Below the pieces are notes generated by a model. That model was given only the letters and a program-made list of their open reading frames with translations. It did not search any database and was not told the DNA's origin. DNA of 64,000 bases from UBA1672 sp050633505 (GTDB taxonomy: Bacteria > Pseudomonadota > Alphaproteobacteria > Micavibrionales > Micavibrionaceae): positions 78,781 to 142,780 of the forward strand of contig JBOEGQ010000009.1 of assembly GCA_050633505.1 (NCBI GenBank), in the 5' to 3' direction. Made by a program: the position numbers and the translations under genes. This document shows positions 8,400 through 17,086 of the stretch, one piece after another (the stretch's first letter is position 1; each line of letters begins with the position of its first letter).

Positions 8400-10171
8400 T
8401 ATTCTTGGTCCTCTTTATTATCCTGATCGTTATCATCTGTTTCCGGTATATGTTTTAAAATTTCCGTGAGCTGTGCTTCCGGGAAAATACTTAAAATATC
8501 TGCAACGACGGGCATTTTAGACACGTCTTCGAGTTCTTGCAATCGCTTTGCTTCGCTTTGTTCATATAATGTAGCGGCGCCGCGTTCTTTGGTAACCACA
8601 ATCATCCAATGGTGGTTGGTAATGTTTTTAAGGGCAATCGTCAATTCAGAGACCAGCTTAGGCAGGGCTTCCGGTTCAAGACGCAGTTCAAAATGTCCGT
8701 TGGCTTTATCGCCGTAAGGCACGTGTTTCAGTGACACAAGATGCGCAAATTGAAAAAGCTGGCTCGCAATAAGGAACTCTTCATTTCGTTCTAGTAGCGC
8801 GACCATATCCTCTAGTGTTTTTATCTGCGTTAATGGCTCTATGGTTGGTACGACAGATAATTGTGGTGCATGCATTGTTTCGGCGCCACCACCGCCTGTT
8901 GGTGCGCCTTGAAATGTTGGTGGTGCGCTGAAATCCTGTGCGTGGACTGTTCCGCTTGCCGGTGCGCCGCCTGTTTGCACTGTTGCTTGTGGAGGTGCTG
9001 ACGTGCCGCTTTCTTTAAGCTTTTTAATCAGATCTGACGGGTCAGGCAGATTGGCGGCATATGCCAAACGTATGATAACCATTTCGGCGGCATTTTGCGG
9101 ATTAGGCGCGATGTTTACCTCATCCAGACCTTTTAACAGGATTTGCCATGTTTTACTTAAAGAAGGCATCGAGATTTTACCGGATAACTCCTTCGCGCGC
9201 GCGATTTGATCGCTTGATATGCTTTGGTTGGTATCCTCTAAATCGGGTACAGCGCGTAACTTAGTCAATAAATGCGTTAAATCCAGAAGGTCTTGTATAA
9301 CAACGGCAGGTGCACCGCCATTTTTATAGATCGTATCCATAATGGATAATGCACCTTTCATATCACCACATAGCGCCTGTTCCAGCAGGTCAAGGTTTTG
9401 TGCGCGATCGGCCAGACCCAACATTTCTTGCACTTGGGCGGCGGTTATTTTTCCCTCTGACAGGGCGATTGCCTGATCAAGCAAGCTTAAACCATCACGG
9501 ACAGAGCCATCTGCGGCGCGGGCAATCATGGATAGCCCCTCATCTTCTGCGCTGACGTTTTCCTGATCACAGATCGATTTGAAGTGCGGGATTAATTCAT
9601 CCATACCAACACGTTGTAGGTCAAATCGTTGGCATCGTGATAGGACGGTAATGGGGACTTTACGAATTTCGGTGGTTGCAAAGATAAACTTCACATGTTC
9701 CGGTGGCTCTTCCAATGTTTTGAGAAGGGCATTAAATGCGTTCTTAGACAGCATATGCACCTCATCAATGACATAGATTTTGTATCGCGCCTCTGACGGG
9801 GCATAACGTACACCATCAAGGATTTCGCGAATGTCATCTACGCCTGTACGACTGGCGGCATCCATTTCAATAACATCGGGATGACGGTCTTCTGATATTG
9901 CCTGACAGAGCGGACAATCAATGGTGTCTTCCGTTGTGGGGCCAGCTGTTCCGTCTGCACCTTTATAGTTAAGAGCTTTTGCAATGATACGGGCGGTGGT
10001 CGTTTTTCCAACTCCGCGTACACCGGTTAGCATAAATGCATGGGCAATACGCCCTGATGTTATTGCATTTTTTAATGTACGTACAAGTGCATCCTGACCG
10101 ATGAGTTGGTCAAAATTTTGCGGACGATATTTTCGCGCAAGAACGCGGTACGGTTTGTCACTCTCAGCCAT
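8399..10171 (-). CDS. dnaX: DNA polymerase III subunit gamma/tau
   Basis: Clamp-loader ATPase that opens and loads the beta clamp (DnaN, also in this window). 590 residues. The AAA+ core has Walker A GVRGVGKT at residues 50-57, the DCPLCQ zinc cysteines, YKIYVIDEVHMLS as Walker B, ATTEIRKVPITVLSRCQRF as sensor 1/SRC motif, and a collar domain. A Gly/Ala/Pro-rich linker near residues 395-435 leads to a C-terminal tau-like domain that would contact DnaE or DnaB. No obvious slippery heptamer was noted, so production of a short gamma form cannot be judged. Confidence 0.96.
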   Translation of the reverse strand: MAESDKPYRVLARKYRPQNFDQLIGQDALVRTLKNAITSGRIAHAFMLTGVRGVGKTTTARIIAKALNYKGADGTAGPTTEDTIDCPLCQAISEDRHPDVIEMDAASRTGVDDIREILDGVRYAPSEARYKIYVIDEVHMLSKNAFNALLKTLEEPPEHVKFIFATTEIRKVPITVLSRCQRFDLQRVGMDELIPHFKSICDQENVSAEDEGLSMIARAADGSVRDGLSLLDQAIALSEGKITAAQVQEMLGLADRAQNLDLLEQALCGDMKGALSIMDTIYKNGGAPAVVIQDLLDLTHLLTKLRAVPDLEDTNQSISSDQIARAKELSGKISMPSLSKTWQILLKGLDEVNIAPNPQNAAEMVIIRLAYAANLPDPSDLIKKLKESGTSAPPQATVQTGGAPASGTVHAQDFSAPPTFQGAPTGGGGAETMHAPQLSVVPTIEPLTQIKTLEDMVALLERNEEFLIASQLFQFAHLVSLKHVPYGDKANGHFELRLEPEALPKLVSELTIALKNITNHHWMIVVTKERGAATLYEQSEAKRLQELEDVSKMPVVADILSIFPEAQLTEILKHIPETDDNDQDNKEDQE

Positions 10172-10219
10172 GCTTTATTTGTAGAGCGAATTGCCAATCT
10201 GTGCAAGGGAAAGCCGATA

Positions 10220-10765
10220 TTATTCGGTGCTTTCCTGTTTTGTCTTATTGTCCTGAAATGGTGTTACATAAAGGGCGATATATTCCTTCGCGGTAGATTC
10301 CAGTTCTTCGGCACTTAAGAGTTCTTTTTGCTCTGGTTTTCTTTTCTCCATGCCTTCTTGCATGGCAGTGAAAATTTTCGATGCGGCTTGATTATTTTGG
10401 GCATTTGCCGCGGCGAACCAGCCATAAGCCTCTTTTGCGGCTTGTGCCATTTCCTGTTTCGTCTTGTCATCGTTAACTTTAGATATACGCAGATATCCTG
10501 CAATATATTGCGCATCGGCGTGTCCTTGCTTGGCTGCCATATCGAACCATTTCAAACTTTCAAAGACGCGCTCTTTTTTTGATACAAATTCGCTTAGTTT
10601 AACGCCGTCCAATATGTGTTTTCCAAATGCAAATTGTGCGTCCGCATCACCGGCGATCGCCTTTTCCTTTATCTGTTGGTGTTCGGCGGATAGCTCCTGT
10701 GCGTATGATGCAGGGGCAAATGCGAAGAGTGCAAAGAGTGTAAGGGTTAGGAATAGAATGCGCAT
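10220..10765 (-). CDS. Secreted Sel1-like repeat protein
   Basis: 181 residues. The signal peptide is RILFLTLTLFALFAFAPASYA, with cleavage before QELSAE. Two Sel1-type motifs follow: IAGDADAQFAFGKHIL and KWFDMAAKQGHADAQYIAGY. The C-terminal half (YGWFAAANAQNNQAASKIF, EYIALYVTPFQDN) closely matches the protein at 11611-12138, so the two are paralogues. Sel1 repeats are protein-protein interaction helices; a periplasmic adaptor or assembly role is inferred only. It is 48 bp downstream of dnaX on the same strand's far side and in line with 10803-12138. Confidence 0.75.
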   Translation of the reverse strand: MRILFLTLTLFALFAFAPASYAQELSAEHQQIKEKAIAGDADAQFAFGKHILDGVKLSEFVSKKERVFESLKWFDMAAKQGHADAQYIAGYLRISKVNDDKTKQEMAQAAKEAYGWFAAANAQNNQAASKIFTAMQEGMEKRKPEQKELLSAEELESTAKEYIALYVTPFQDNKTKQESTE

Positions 10766-10802
10766 AGGATGTCCTTAAAATGTGTGTTGTGTTTTATGGT
10801 GC

Positions 10803-11570
10803 TTATTTTTTATCACAATAAGCGACTTGTAGTTTCATAAGCAAGCTGCCGCCTGTTTTGAATTCAAATTCAGCATATTCTTCTTTTGACACGTCACCTT
10901 TTTTGTATTTTTCAATGAATTCACAGGCTTCAATCATTTCTGCTTCGTCCTTGAACTTACCGGGGCCGGTTAAGGCTTTAACCGTGCTGGATTCGGTGTT
11001 ATCGGGTGTTGAAGATGTCGATGATTTTGCGGGGTGTTTCTTTTTACAATCCCGATCTTTCAGATATTCTGTATTAATATAGTTATATTCGCCGCGATCT
11101 AGTTCATCTTGGTATTGCGTTCCTGAAACCAGAGGGTTTGCACAGTAATTTAACTGAAGATAAGTCATTAAATGACTGTCTTTTTCCAGTCCCAACTGTT
11201 CTATTTCTTCTTTCGATGCTTCGCCCTTCTTCTGCTTTTCTAAAATATCACAGGCTTTTCTTAATTCGGTTTCATTTTTAAATTTTCCAGAGTCAAAAAG
11301 TGGCTTAAGAATAAGAGCGTTTGTAAATTTTTGTTTTTCTATGTGCTTCTCTAAGGATACTTTACTTGCCTTGGTTTGTTTACTTACATTGATCATATTA
11401 CACTGGCATAGTTCAATCGAATGGCCTTGGCTTTGGCAAAATGTCATGTACTGATCTTTATGAACACGTTTGGGGTCAAACTCTTTTGTTTCTTCTGCGC
11501 TGCATGATACGGATATCATTGCCGTTCCGATCAAAAGCATAAATCCGAAAAATCTGGTTGTCTGTTTCAT
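10803..11570 (-). CDS. Exported Cys-containing protein with internal duplication
   Basis: 255 residues, not recognised. The N-terminus has a signal sequence (FFGFMLLIGTAMISVSC); the Cys could be a lipobox Cys although Ser at -3 is atypical. Residues about 90-145 and 198-255 are two copies of one unit: GKFKNETELRKACDILEKQ...GEASKEE...LQLNYC versus GKFKDEAEMIEACEFIEKY...GDVSKEE...LQVAYC. Each carries a paired Cys (KAC/EAC and NYC/AYC) that could form a disulfide. A CQSQGHSIELCQC stretch sits before the first unit. It lies between two Sel1-like paralogues on the same strand. Confidence 0.6.
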   Translation of the reverse strand: MKQTTRFFGFMLLIGTAMISVSCSAEETKEFDPKRVHKDQYMTFCQSQGHSIELCQCNMINVSKQTKASKVSLEKHIEKQKFTNALILKPLFDSGKFKNETELRKACDILEKQKKGEASKEEIEQLGLEKDSHLMTYLQLNYCANPLVSGTQYQDELDRGEYNYINTEYLKDRDCKKKHPAKSSTSSTPDNTESSTVKALTGPGKFKDEAEMIEACEFIEKYKKGDVSKEEYAEFEFKTGGSLLMKLQVAYCDKK

Positions 11571-11610
11571 TTTATGAATTCCTCAATGTGCATTTTATGG
11601 ATGATTTGTA

Positions 11611-12138
11611 TTATTCGGCGCTTTCCTGCTTGTTGTTGTTTTGAAACGGTGTGACATAAAGTTCGATATACTCATCTGCCAAAGAAGTAAATTCTTCGGG
11701 ATTCATAATCTTTAGATCTTCTTCTGTTGCGTTTTTCATGTTCTCTTGCAGTTGGGAAACTATTTTTGTTGCGGGTTTGTGTTTTTGTGTGCTTGCCGCA
11801 AAGAGCCATGCATAGCCTATTTTGGCAGCTTCCTTTTTCTCTGCATCAGTTTTTAGTTCGTGACTGGATAGCATACGTAGAAACCCGGCTGTAAATTGGG
11901 CGTTGGCATCACCTTGTTTTGCGGCCATTTCAAGCCATTCTATGCCTTCAGATACAGATTCTTTGAGGTCACCTGTGCCTGTAACAAAGGCTTCCCCAAG
12001 TTGCATTTGTGCCTTGATATCACCGGCCAGTGCCTTTTCCTTCATCTCCTGAAACGGAACAGGCAGATCTTCTGCGTGTGACGCGGGGATAAGTGTGAAT
12101 ACAGCCAATAATGTAAAGGTCAGAAAAAATGCGCGCAT
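11611..12138 (-). CDS. Secreted Sel1-like repeat protein (paralogue)
   Basis: 175 residues with signal peptide RAFFLTFTLLAVFTLIPASHA. Sel1-like units: LAGDIKAQMQLGEAFVTGTG and EWLEMAAKQGDANAQFTAGF. It aligns end to end with 10220-10765, including the C-terminal EYIELYVTPFQNN, and probably arose by duplication. First gene of the minus-strand trio at 10.2-12.1 kb; the spacings (about 40 bp) would allow one transcript. Function unknown; a periplasmic interaction protein is the most that can be said. Confidence 0.7.
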   Translation of the reverse strand: MRAFFLTFTLLAVFTLIPASHAEDLPVPFQEMKEKALAGDIKAQMQLGEAFVTGTGDLKESVSEGIEWLEMAAKQGDANAQFTAGFLRMLSSHELKTDAEKKEAAKIGYAWLFAASTQKHKPATKIVSQLQENMKNATEEDLKIMNPEEFTSLADEYIELYVTPFQNNNKQESAE

Positions 12139-12290
12139 AATGGTTATCCTTTAAAATAATCTAGAAAGCCACATAGCCCTACCATAGATGCCTGAACTGT
12201 AAAAGATTTTAAAATTAAGGGGCTAGTCGTTTATTTGCATAATTTGAATTGTGTACGTATACTCCTGCAATAATATATTGGGTTGATATT

Positions 12291-13286
12291 ATGAAGAAAT
12301 TTCAAAAAGTAAAAAGCAGTATACAAAATGTATTTCTGGCTGCTGGTCTTGCGTATATGGGGCTTATACCGCAAGAAACACCATATGATCCTGAGCAGGA
12401 GGTGACCGCCAATGAAACGCAGCTTAAATTACTGGAAAAAGTGAGAGAAAACTACGATTTTGTGGTGATGGGGGATACTGATCATGAATCGCCTTATGTG
12501 ACATTATATACATTACAACCAGATGTGCTTAATGCCTTAAAAAAAGATGATGAGGCAAATATATCGACTGAATACGGTATTCATCACAACACATTACTTT
12601 GGAGTGGTACCAAAGATCCTGATTTCGAAGAAAAGTGTAAAAATCAATTGATTGGCAGTTGGTTACAGAATGATGAAGCCGAGAGCGAGATTTGTAAGTC
12701 TTTTGGTACTGCAATAGATGATCCGCAGTTACAATTTTTTGCGGTCGACCAACGTTTCGCAGGTGATAGTCGTCCCTTTGGTCGCGGGCAAATTATTATC
12801 AGTAAATTATTTGAGGCGCAGGAATATCTGTTTGGTAAAACAGATGGGGGCGCACCGACCATGATGCTGGCGACGACGGGGTTGTATTTTTTAAATGATG
12901 AACCGCTTGTTAATGATGTTCGTACGGTAGATGCAATTACAGACTATGGCAGTGGTGGTAAAGATAGTGGTGTCATTATTTATGGTGCGAAGCACTTCCA
13001 GTATAAAGAAGATGACAACGGGCAGCCTATGGACATGAAATCGCTTCTGGAAGAAAAGGGGTATTCTGTCTGTGTGGTAAATATCCATGAAAGTGAGAAA
13101 ACCAGAAAAGTTCTTAATGAATATGTTCTGGATGAAGATAATCCGGCTGATATTGACATTGTTGTTTTACCTTCAGATGATCATCCAGTCGGAATCCATG
13201 TTATGAATCCCGAATTGGATGAGTTGTATACAGAGGCTCTGGATCTGGAAGTAGCAGAGCCGCCGAATAATGATCTAAGTGTTTAA
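12291..13286 (+). CDS. EreA/ChaN/TIKI-like motif protein A
   Basis: 331 residues from the ATG at 12291. Its motifs are FVVMGDTDHESP at 57-68 (GDTDH 61-65), ISTEYGIHHN (Glu94), FFAVDQRF near 149-156 and GVIIYGAKHFQY (YGAKH 231-235). A Gly-x-x-His near the N-terminus, a following Glu and a late Gly-x-x-His is the pattern of the erythromycin esterase/ChaN/TIKI metal-binding superfamily. The N-terminus (QNVFLAAGLAYMGLIP) could be a weak signal or anchor. It shares this layout with 15060-16229, and the phosphoesterase gene lies between them. The exact family and substrate are unknown. Confidence 0.55.
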   Translation: MKKFQKVKSSIQNVFLAAGLAYMGLIPQETPYDPEQEVTANETQLKLLEKVRENYDFVVMGDTDHESPYVTLYTLQPDVLNALKKDDEANISTEYGIHHNTLLWSGTKDPDFEEKCKNQLIGSWLQNDEAESEICKSFGTAIDDPQLQFFAVDQRFAGDSRPFGRGQIIISKLFEAQEYLFGKTDGGAPTMMLATTGLYFLNDEPLVNDVRTVDAITDYGSGGKDSGVIIYGAKHFQYKEDDNGQPMDMKSLLEEKGYSVCVVNIHESEKTRKVLNEYVLDEDNPADIDIVVLPSDDHPVGIHVMNPELDELYTEALDLEVAEPPNNDLSV

Positions 13287-13295
13287 TGCTTGAGA

Positions 13296-14828
13296 TCAGG
13301 CATATTCGATTTCCGGTGCGGTTTGCTTTTGATCTTTATCCTGATCGGGGGTAGCGGATGGTTGAACGATCTGTCCGTTCATTTCAACACGCACCTTTCC
13401 GTTTTGATCAAGTGTGACACGAGCCAGCTCCCGTTCGCTTGGTAGCCGGTATTGTTCCTCACGTTTCTCACGATCGAGATATCCGGTTACATCGTCTTTA
13501 TAATAGTCGATTTCTTGATGTGTGGTTTTAAGGAAAGATCCGAATTGTTTGTGGTGTTGATCCGTCAGTGTTTGTTCATTTGCGGCTTGTTTATAATCCA
13601 AATCATTGCGTTTTTCGCGCCAGTCGACTAATTCAAAATCGCCTTGTGAATTATACGCGCAAAATGTCGTATTGCCGTCAATCCAGCTTCCCGCATCGGT
13701 TAGTTTGATCGGGCGAGGATTTGTTTTTTGTTCTTCTGTCTTGTCGTTATAATATGACGGGCGCAGACCCTTGATGTTTATTTTGTCCAGCAGGTCTGTA
13801 TTTGGTTTTGAGTCGATAAGATTCATCAATTCCGTTGGTTTTTGATATCCCATATCTTTTAAAACCAGCGCCGCACTTCGGACGGTTTTATTGACATGTT
13901 TTTGTGACAAACCGTCTACGATTTTTTTCCCATGTGCCATAAGAAATTGAAGAGTTAGCTTTCTGGCGGTATTGCCGACAGAATCCCCAAAAGTATCAGC
14001 GAGGCGCTTTCCAATATCAGATATAGACTCATCAGATGTACCGGTGATTTTATTTTTAAGAGAGTTATACGCGGTTCTTAGTGCGCCATGCGGGCTGATG
14101 ATTTTATCTTCCGGTAAATGGCGGTGGCCGATAACCACACGATCAACACCATATTTATGTCCTGCATAGGCATAGGATTTGTCGTATCCCAAGGCAGAGA
14201 GCAGCGTTTTGGTTGTTTTCTTCGTTTGTGATGCCATATCGGTATCACGTTTTGCACCATCACGTGACAGGCGTCTGTATTCGTCATCTGCGGCCTCTAA
14301 AATGTCTTGTTGGACGATTTGGGAGTCGAATTGGTGACCATGTACGATGATTGCTTTTTCCTTTGGGGTTTCAATGAATACACCGGGGGCAATTTGCATG
14401 CCAATATCAGATCCCTTTTGCGCAATACCTTCTTCCATTTGTCTGTCATTATGATTGCCTTCGGTATCAATAACGATTGTGCCGTGTTTTTCTTTCATAC
14501 GGTTCATAATATCGATGACGCATTTTTGCATTTCGGTGAATTCTTTGCCTTCACCTTCCCATCCGTCAAACCAGTCGCCATTGCGGACAATGACATCCGC
14601 GCCACCTGATTGGTGAACATGGTGCAACATCTCATAAAGGTGCGCGGCGTCTGATTGTTTTAGTGGGAAGTGCACATCCGAAAAATTGATAATCGAATAT
14701 TGCTTATCAGACCCTTGTGTTTCAGGGGCGTTTGTATTCGCAACAAAGTTAAGATGTGCTTGTCTGAATGCAGGCGTGTGTGCGCCATAAAGAGGCGTCA
14801 CGCCTCCCTGATCGAGGCTTGTACTCAT
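13296..14828 (-). CDS. Calcineurin-like metallophosphoesterase with long C-terminal extension
   Basis: 510 residues. The two-metal phosphoesterase motifs are complete and in order: DVHF at 51-54, GDWFDGWE at 84-91, GNHNDR at 124-129, HGHQFD at 163-168 and GHRH at 234-237. The GDWFD and HGHQFD forms are closest to the LpxH/UDP-diacylglucosamine pyrophosphatase branch. About 260 further residues follow that I cannot assign, ending in a Gln/Lys/Asp-rich tail. No signal peptide, so cytosolic. It is convergent with the gene at 12291-13286 (10 bp apart) and divergent from 15060-16229. Confidence 0.8.
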   Translation of the reverse strand: MSTSLDQGGVTPLYGAHTPAFRQAHLNFVANTNAPETQGSDKQYSIINFSDVHFPLKQSDAAHLYEMLHHVHQSGGADVIVRNGDWFDGWEGEGKEFTEMQKCVIDIMNRMKEKHGTIVIDTEGNHNDRQMEEGIAQKGSDIGMQIAPGVFIETPKEKAIIVHGHQFDSQIVQQDILEAADDEYRRLSRDGAKRDTDMASQTKKTTKTLLSALGYDKSYAYAGHKYGVDRVVIGHRHLPEDKIISPHGALRTAYNSLKNKITGTSDESISDIGKRLADTFGDSVGNTARKLTLQFLMAHGKKIVDGLSQKHVNKTVRSAALVLKDMGYQKPTELMNLIDSKPNTDLLDKINIKGLRPSYYNDKTEEQKTNPRPIKLTDAGSWIDGNTTFCAYNSQGDFELVDWREKRNDLDYKQAANEQTLTDQHHKQFGSFLKTTHQEIDYYKDDVTGYLDREKREEQYRLPSERELARVTLDQNGKVRVEMNGQIVQPSATPDQDKDQKQTAPEIEYA

Positions 14829-15059
14829 TTAAAACCGTCCATATTTCCGTGTGTTATGTCTATGAAGATTCGTGACGTCTTGCATACACATATATGTCTA
14901 AACCAAGGTCACAATGACGGAAATTTTATTGCGGTGCAAGAAAATATTTAACGTATTGTTATTGCTTATATTTCTATGAAGTTATTAAATTTGAAGTCTC
15001 CGTATTTTTTATGTATAGTGGATAAAAGCGGAAATTTGGCAAAAACATAAAAAACAATC

Positions 15060-16229
15060 ATGCCGAATAAGGTGATCGATGTGACAGAAAACAATGACAC
15101 TCCAAATCGTACGGAATCCGTCGACCTTGGCCTAGTTGATAGCTACAAGGTCGGGTTTTCTGATGCGTTGCGTATGGGGGTGACATGGGCAGATAAAACG
15201 TTGCTTGGTGATACCAATCATGGGGCATATGCAAAGATATTAGGTGCATTGGTTGAACCGGAAGCGCAAACCGCAATGGCTGAAGGTGGGGCGACCCATG
15301 TGTTTCTTGAGTATCCGCAAGGGATACAGCCATTGGTCAATCAGTTTCAGCGCCATGCGGCCAAAACAGATCAATCAGAAAACTTTGGTATCTTTACCAA
15401 AAAATTTATGGATTACAGAGTTAGCATGAAGGGTGATACGTGGAAGCATCCGGCAGATAAAGATGGAACACCGACAGAGGGTGCGTCTGAAGACTTTCTT
15501 GAAAATTATATGGCGCCTTTTATACAAAACGCAACGCATGTTGGGATTAAGGTGCACTTGTTAGATGACCTCGATGGTCTTTTTGAGCAAGGCGCTGTTG
15601 ATTTTGAGCGTCAGAAATTAAATAGATATTCAGATGAAATTAAAGAAATCAAAGAAAAAATGGGTGAAGATGACCCACGTGCAGCGCGCAAAATAGAGCG
15701 TTTGCAAGGTAAGATTGACAAGAGGCTACCAGGGTATGTTGAAGATTATCAGAAGTTTCTTTTGAAAAGGAATGATGATGAAGATACGGCGCAAACGGTG
15801 AATAAGGCCGCCAATGGTGAAAAGGCCGTCATTTTATATGGTGGTGTCCATGGGGCGCGGCACGATGATTTTGAAGAGCATCTGGATGGTAAATCTTTAA
15901 AAATTGATATTGCGGTTAGCCGTGCAGAATATGAAGGATTCTACGCTGGGGCGATGGATAAATTTAATCGTTTCTTGGGTGGTGGTGGTAAGGCCGACGC
16001 GGTTGAAACGCCTTCGCGTTTTGGTGAAGATCCGGCTGATCTTGTTTATTTCCTTGATGAAGGTGTTTTAAGTACCACGGTAAATACACCGCCTGAATTG
16101 GTGCAGAAACTCAATGAAATGGCGGCCCCTTTACCGTCATCGGAACCTCTGCCGGAGGAAAGCGCCAATGATGAAATATACGATGTTTCCGGTACATCAA
16201 ACGCAACAATTCCCGGCGCAAATCGTTAG
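15060..16229 (+). CDS. EreA/ChaN/TIKI-like motif protein B
   Basis: 389 residues. KTLLGDTNHGAY (GDTNH 50-54), HVFLEYPQG (Glu84), KVHLLDDLDG near 165-172 and VILYGGVHGARHDDFEEHL (His264) repeat the motif order of the 12291 protein, though overall similarity is low. An insertion near 181-235 is highly charged and likely coiled coil (DEIKEIKEKMGEDDPRAARK). No signal peptide. The 230 bp upstream shows no strong ribosome site, so the start is uncertain. A metal-dependent hydrolase or heme-binding role is possible by superfamily; nothing sets the substrate. Confidence 0.55.
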   Translation: MPNKVIDVTENNDTPNRTESVDLGLVDSYKVGFSDALRMGVTWADKTLLGDTNHGAYAKILGALVEPEAQTAMAEGGATHVFLEYPQGIQPLVNQFQRHAAKTDQSENFGIFTKKFMDYRVSMKGDTWKHPADKDGTPTEGASEDFLENYMAPFIQNATHVGIKVHLLDDLDGLFEQGAVDFERQKLNRYSDEIKEIKEKMGEDDPRAARKIERLQGKIDKRLPGYVEDYQKFLLKRNDDEDTAQTVNKAANGEKAVILYGGVHGARHDDFEEHLDGKSLKIDIAVSRAEYEGFYAGAMDKFNRFLGGGGKADAVETPSRFGEDPADLVYFLDEGVLSTTVNTPPELVQKLNEMAAPLPSSEPLPEESANDEIYDVSGTSNATIPGANR

Positions 16230-16269
16230 GCCGTTTCCAAAAATAATCCAAAAATATGAGAGATGAAAA

Positions 16270-16370
16270 GGTGGAAGATCGGATACGACCCGAAAAAATT
16301 CGTTGGTGGCTGCTTCCTTTCGGACCTGACCGGAGTACAAGCGAGATTTCGCCCGCACCAATCTTCCGGT
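16270..16370 (-). ncRNA. ffs: Signal recognition particle 4.5S RNA
   Basis: On the minus strand the segment holds GGTCAGGTCCGAAAGGAAGC followed by AGCCA, the universally conserved SRP domain IV (GGUCAGGUCC, GNRA loop, GGAAGCAGCC). The ends pair: GGAAGATTGG at 16367-16358 with CCGATCTTCC at 16282-16273, closing a long hairpin of about 100 nt as in small bacterial SRP RNAs. Ends are estimated from this helix and the upstream promoter. The RNA binds Ffh for cotranslational membrane targeting. Confidence 0.92.
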
Positions 16371-16374
16371 TGCC

Positions 16375-16403
16375 TTTATAAGGGGGCTATGATCGCTTTG
16401 CAA
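16375..16403 (-). promoter_or_regulatory. Promoter of SRP RNA
   Basis: Minus-strand TTGCAA (16403-16398) and TATAAA (16380-16375) are separated by 17 bp. This places transcription start near 16368, exactly where the terminal helix of the SRP RNA begins. The agreement between the two independent signals supports both. Confidence 0.7.
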
Positions 16404-16471
16404 GTTTTTTTGGTTGTGGTGATATTTGAATCCTTATTTTAATCCGATTCACTATCTTTCATCGGTTATTC

Positions 16472-16500
16472 TTGACAGTAGTCATAAAAACTGCTTTAAG
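16472..16500 (+). promoter_or_regulatory. Possible promoter of the cold-shock gene
   Basis: A consensus TTGACA at 16472-16477 is followed after 17 bp by a weak TTTAAG. It would give a leader of about 220 nt before the ATG at 16726, typical of cold-shock genes. The leader contains CTCCTCCTTTT at 16593-16603, complementary to the ribosome site AAGGA at 16712-16716, plus a CGCTAT/ATAGCG hairpin near 16550-16580. Confidence 0.4.
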
Positions 16501-16725
16501 TGCTCTTAGTTTGAAATACACGGTACGACGAGACGAATTTATAAGAGACCGCTATCATTTTTGTTAAGAAGATAATAGCGACGGAAGCAAAACTCCTCCT
16601 TTTACAAAGTCTGTTTGAGCGACGTTATTGTTCACCCTTTTTTAAAAAGGTAGGACTGGTCAAACATTATGGCTTACATGCGCGGTGCATGAAGCTTAAC
16701 CGAATTGCTAGAAGGAAAAAATATC

Positions 16726-16932
16726 ATGGCAACAGGAACAGTAAAATGGTTTAACCCAACTAAAGGTTTTGGCTTTATCGAGCCTGACGATGGTGGAAAA
16801 GATGTGTTTGTACACATTTCATCTGTTGAGAGAGCTGGTATCAGTTCACTAAACGAAGGTGACAAAGTTGAGTATGAAATTCAGAGTGAGCGCGGTAAAG
16901 AATCTGCGCACAATCTAAAGAAAGCTGCTTAA
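16726..16932 (+). CDS. Cold-shock domain protein
   Basis: 68 residues, single cold-shock domain with RNP1 KGFGFIEP and RNP2 DVFVHIS, which bind single-stranded RNA and melt secondary structure. It starts MATGTVKWFNPTKG; the ATG at 16726 follows GAAGGAAAAA at a good distance. Length and sequence match CspA-type proteins; which paralogue cannot be decided. A long untranslated leader precedes it and a strong terminator follows, so it is monocistronic. Confidence 0.97.
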   Translation: MATGTVKWFNPTKGFGFIEPDDGGKDVFVHISSVERAGISSLNEGDKVEYEIQSERGKESAHNLKKAA

Positions 16933-16972
16933 TTACATATCTCTTTAGATATAAAAGCAGAAATAATTTTGA

Positions 16973-17003
16973 AACGGGGGGCCAAGTGCCTCCCGTTTTT
17001 TTG
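16973..17003 (+). terminator. Rho-independent terminator after the cold-shock gene
   Basis: An AACGGG-rich stem pairs with CCTCCCGTT around a short loop, followed by a run of seven T. It lies 40 bp after the stop codon. Confidence 0.85.
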
Positions 17004-17054
17004 TGATAGTGGTTGAGGCTTGCTTTTGATTATGTGTCGCTGTATGAATGATCT

Positions 17055-17069
17055 TGATAATCATTTTCA
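17055..17069 (+). promoter_or_regulatory. Fur box upstream of iron-uptake pair
   Basis: TGATAATCATTTTCA is a 7-1-7 inverted repeat that differs by one base from the perfect TGATAAT-N-ATTATCA Fur motif. It ends 17 bp before the cupredoxin start codon, where a repressor would block transcription or initiation. With an FTR1 iron permease downstream, iron-responsive repression by Fur is the simple reading. Confidence 0.7.
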
Positions 17070-17086
17070 TTTGAAAGGTCATACCG

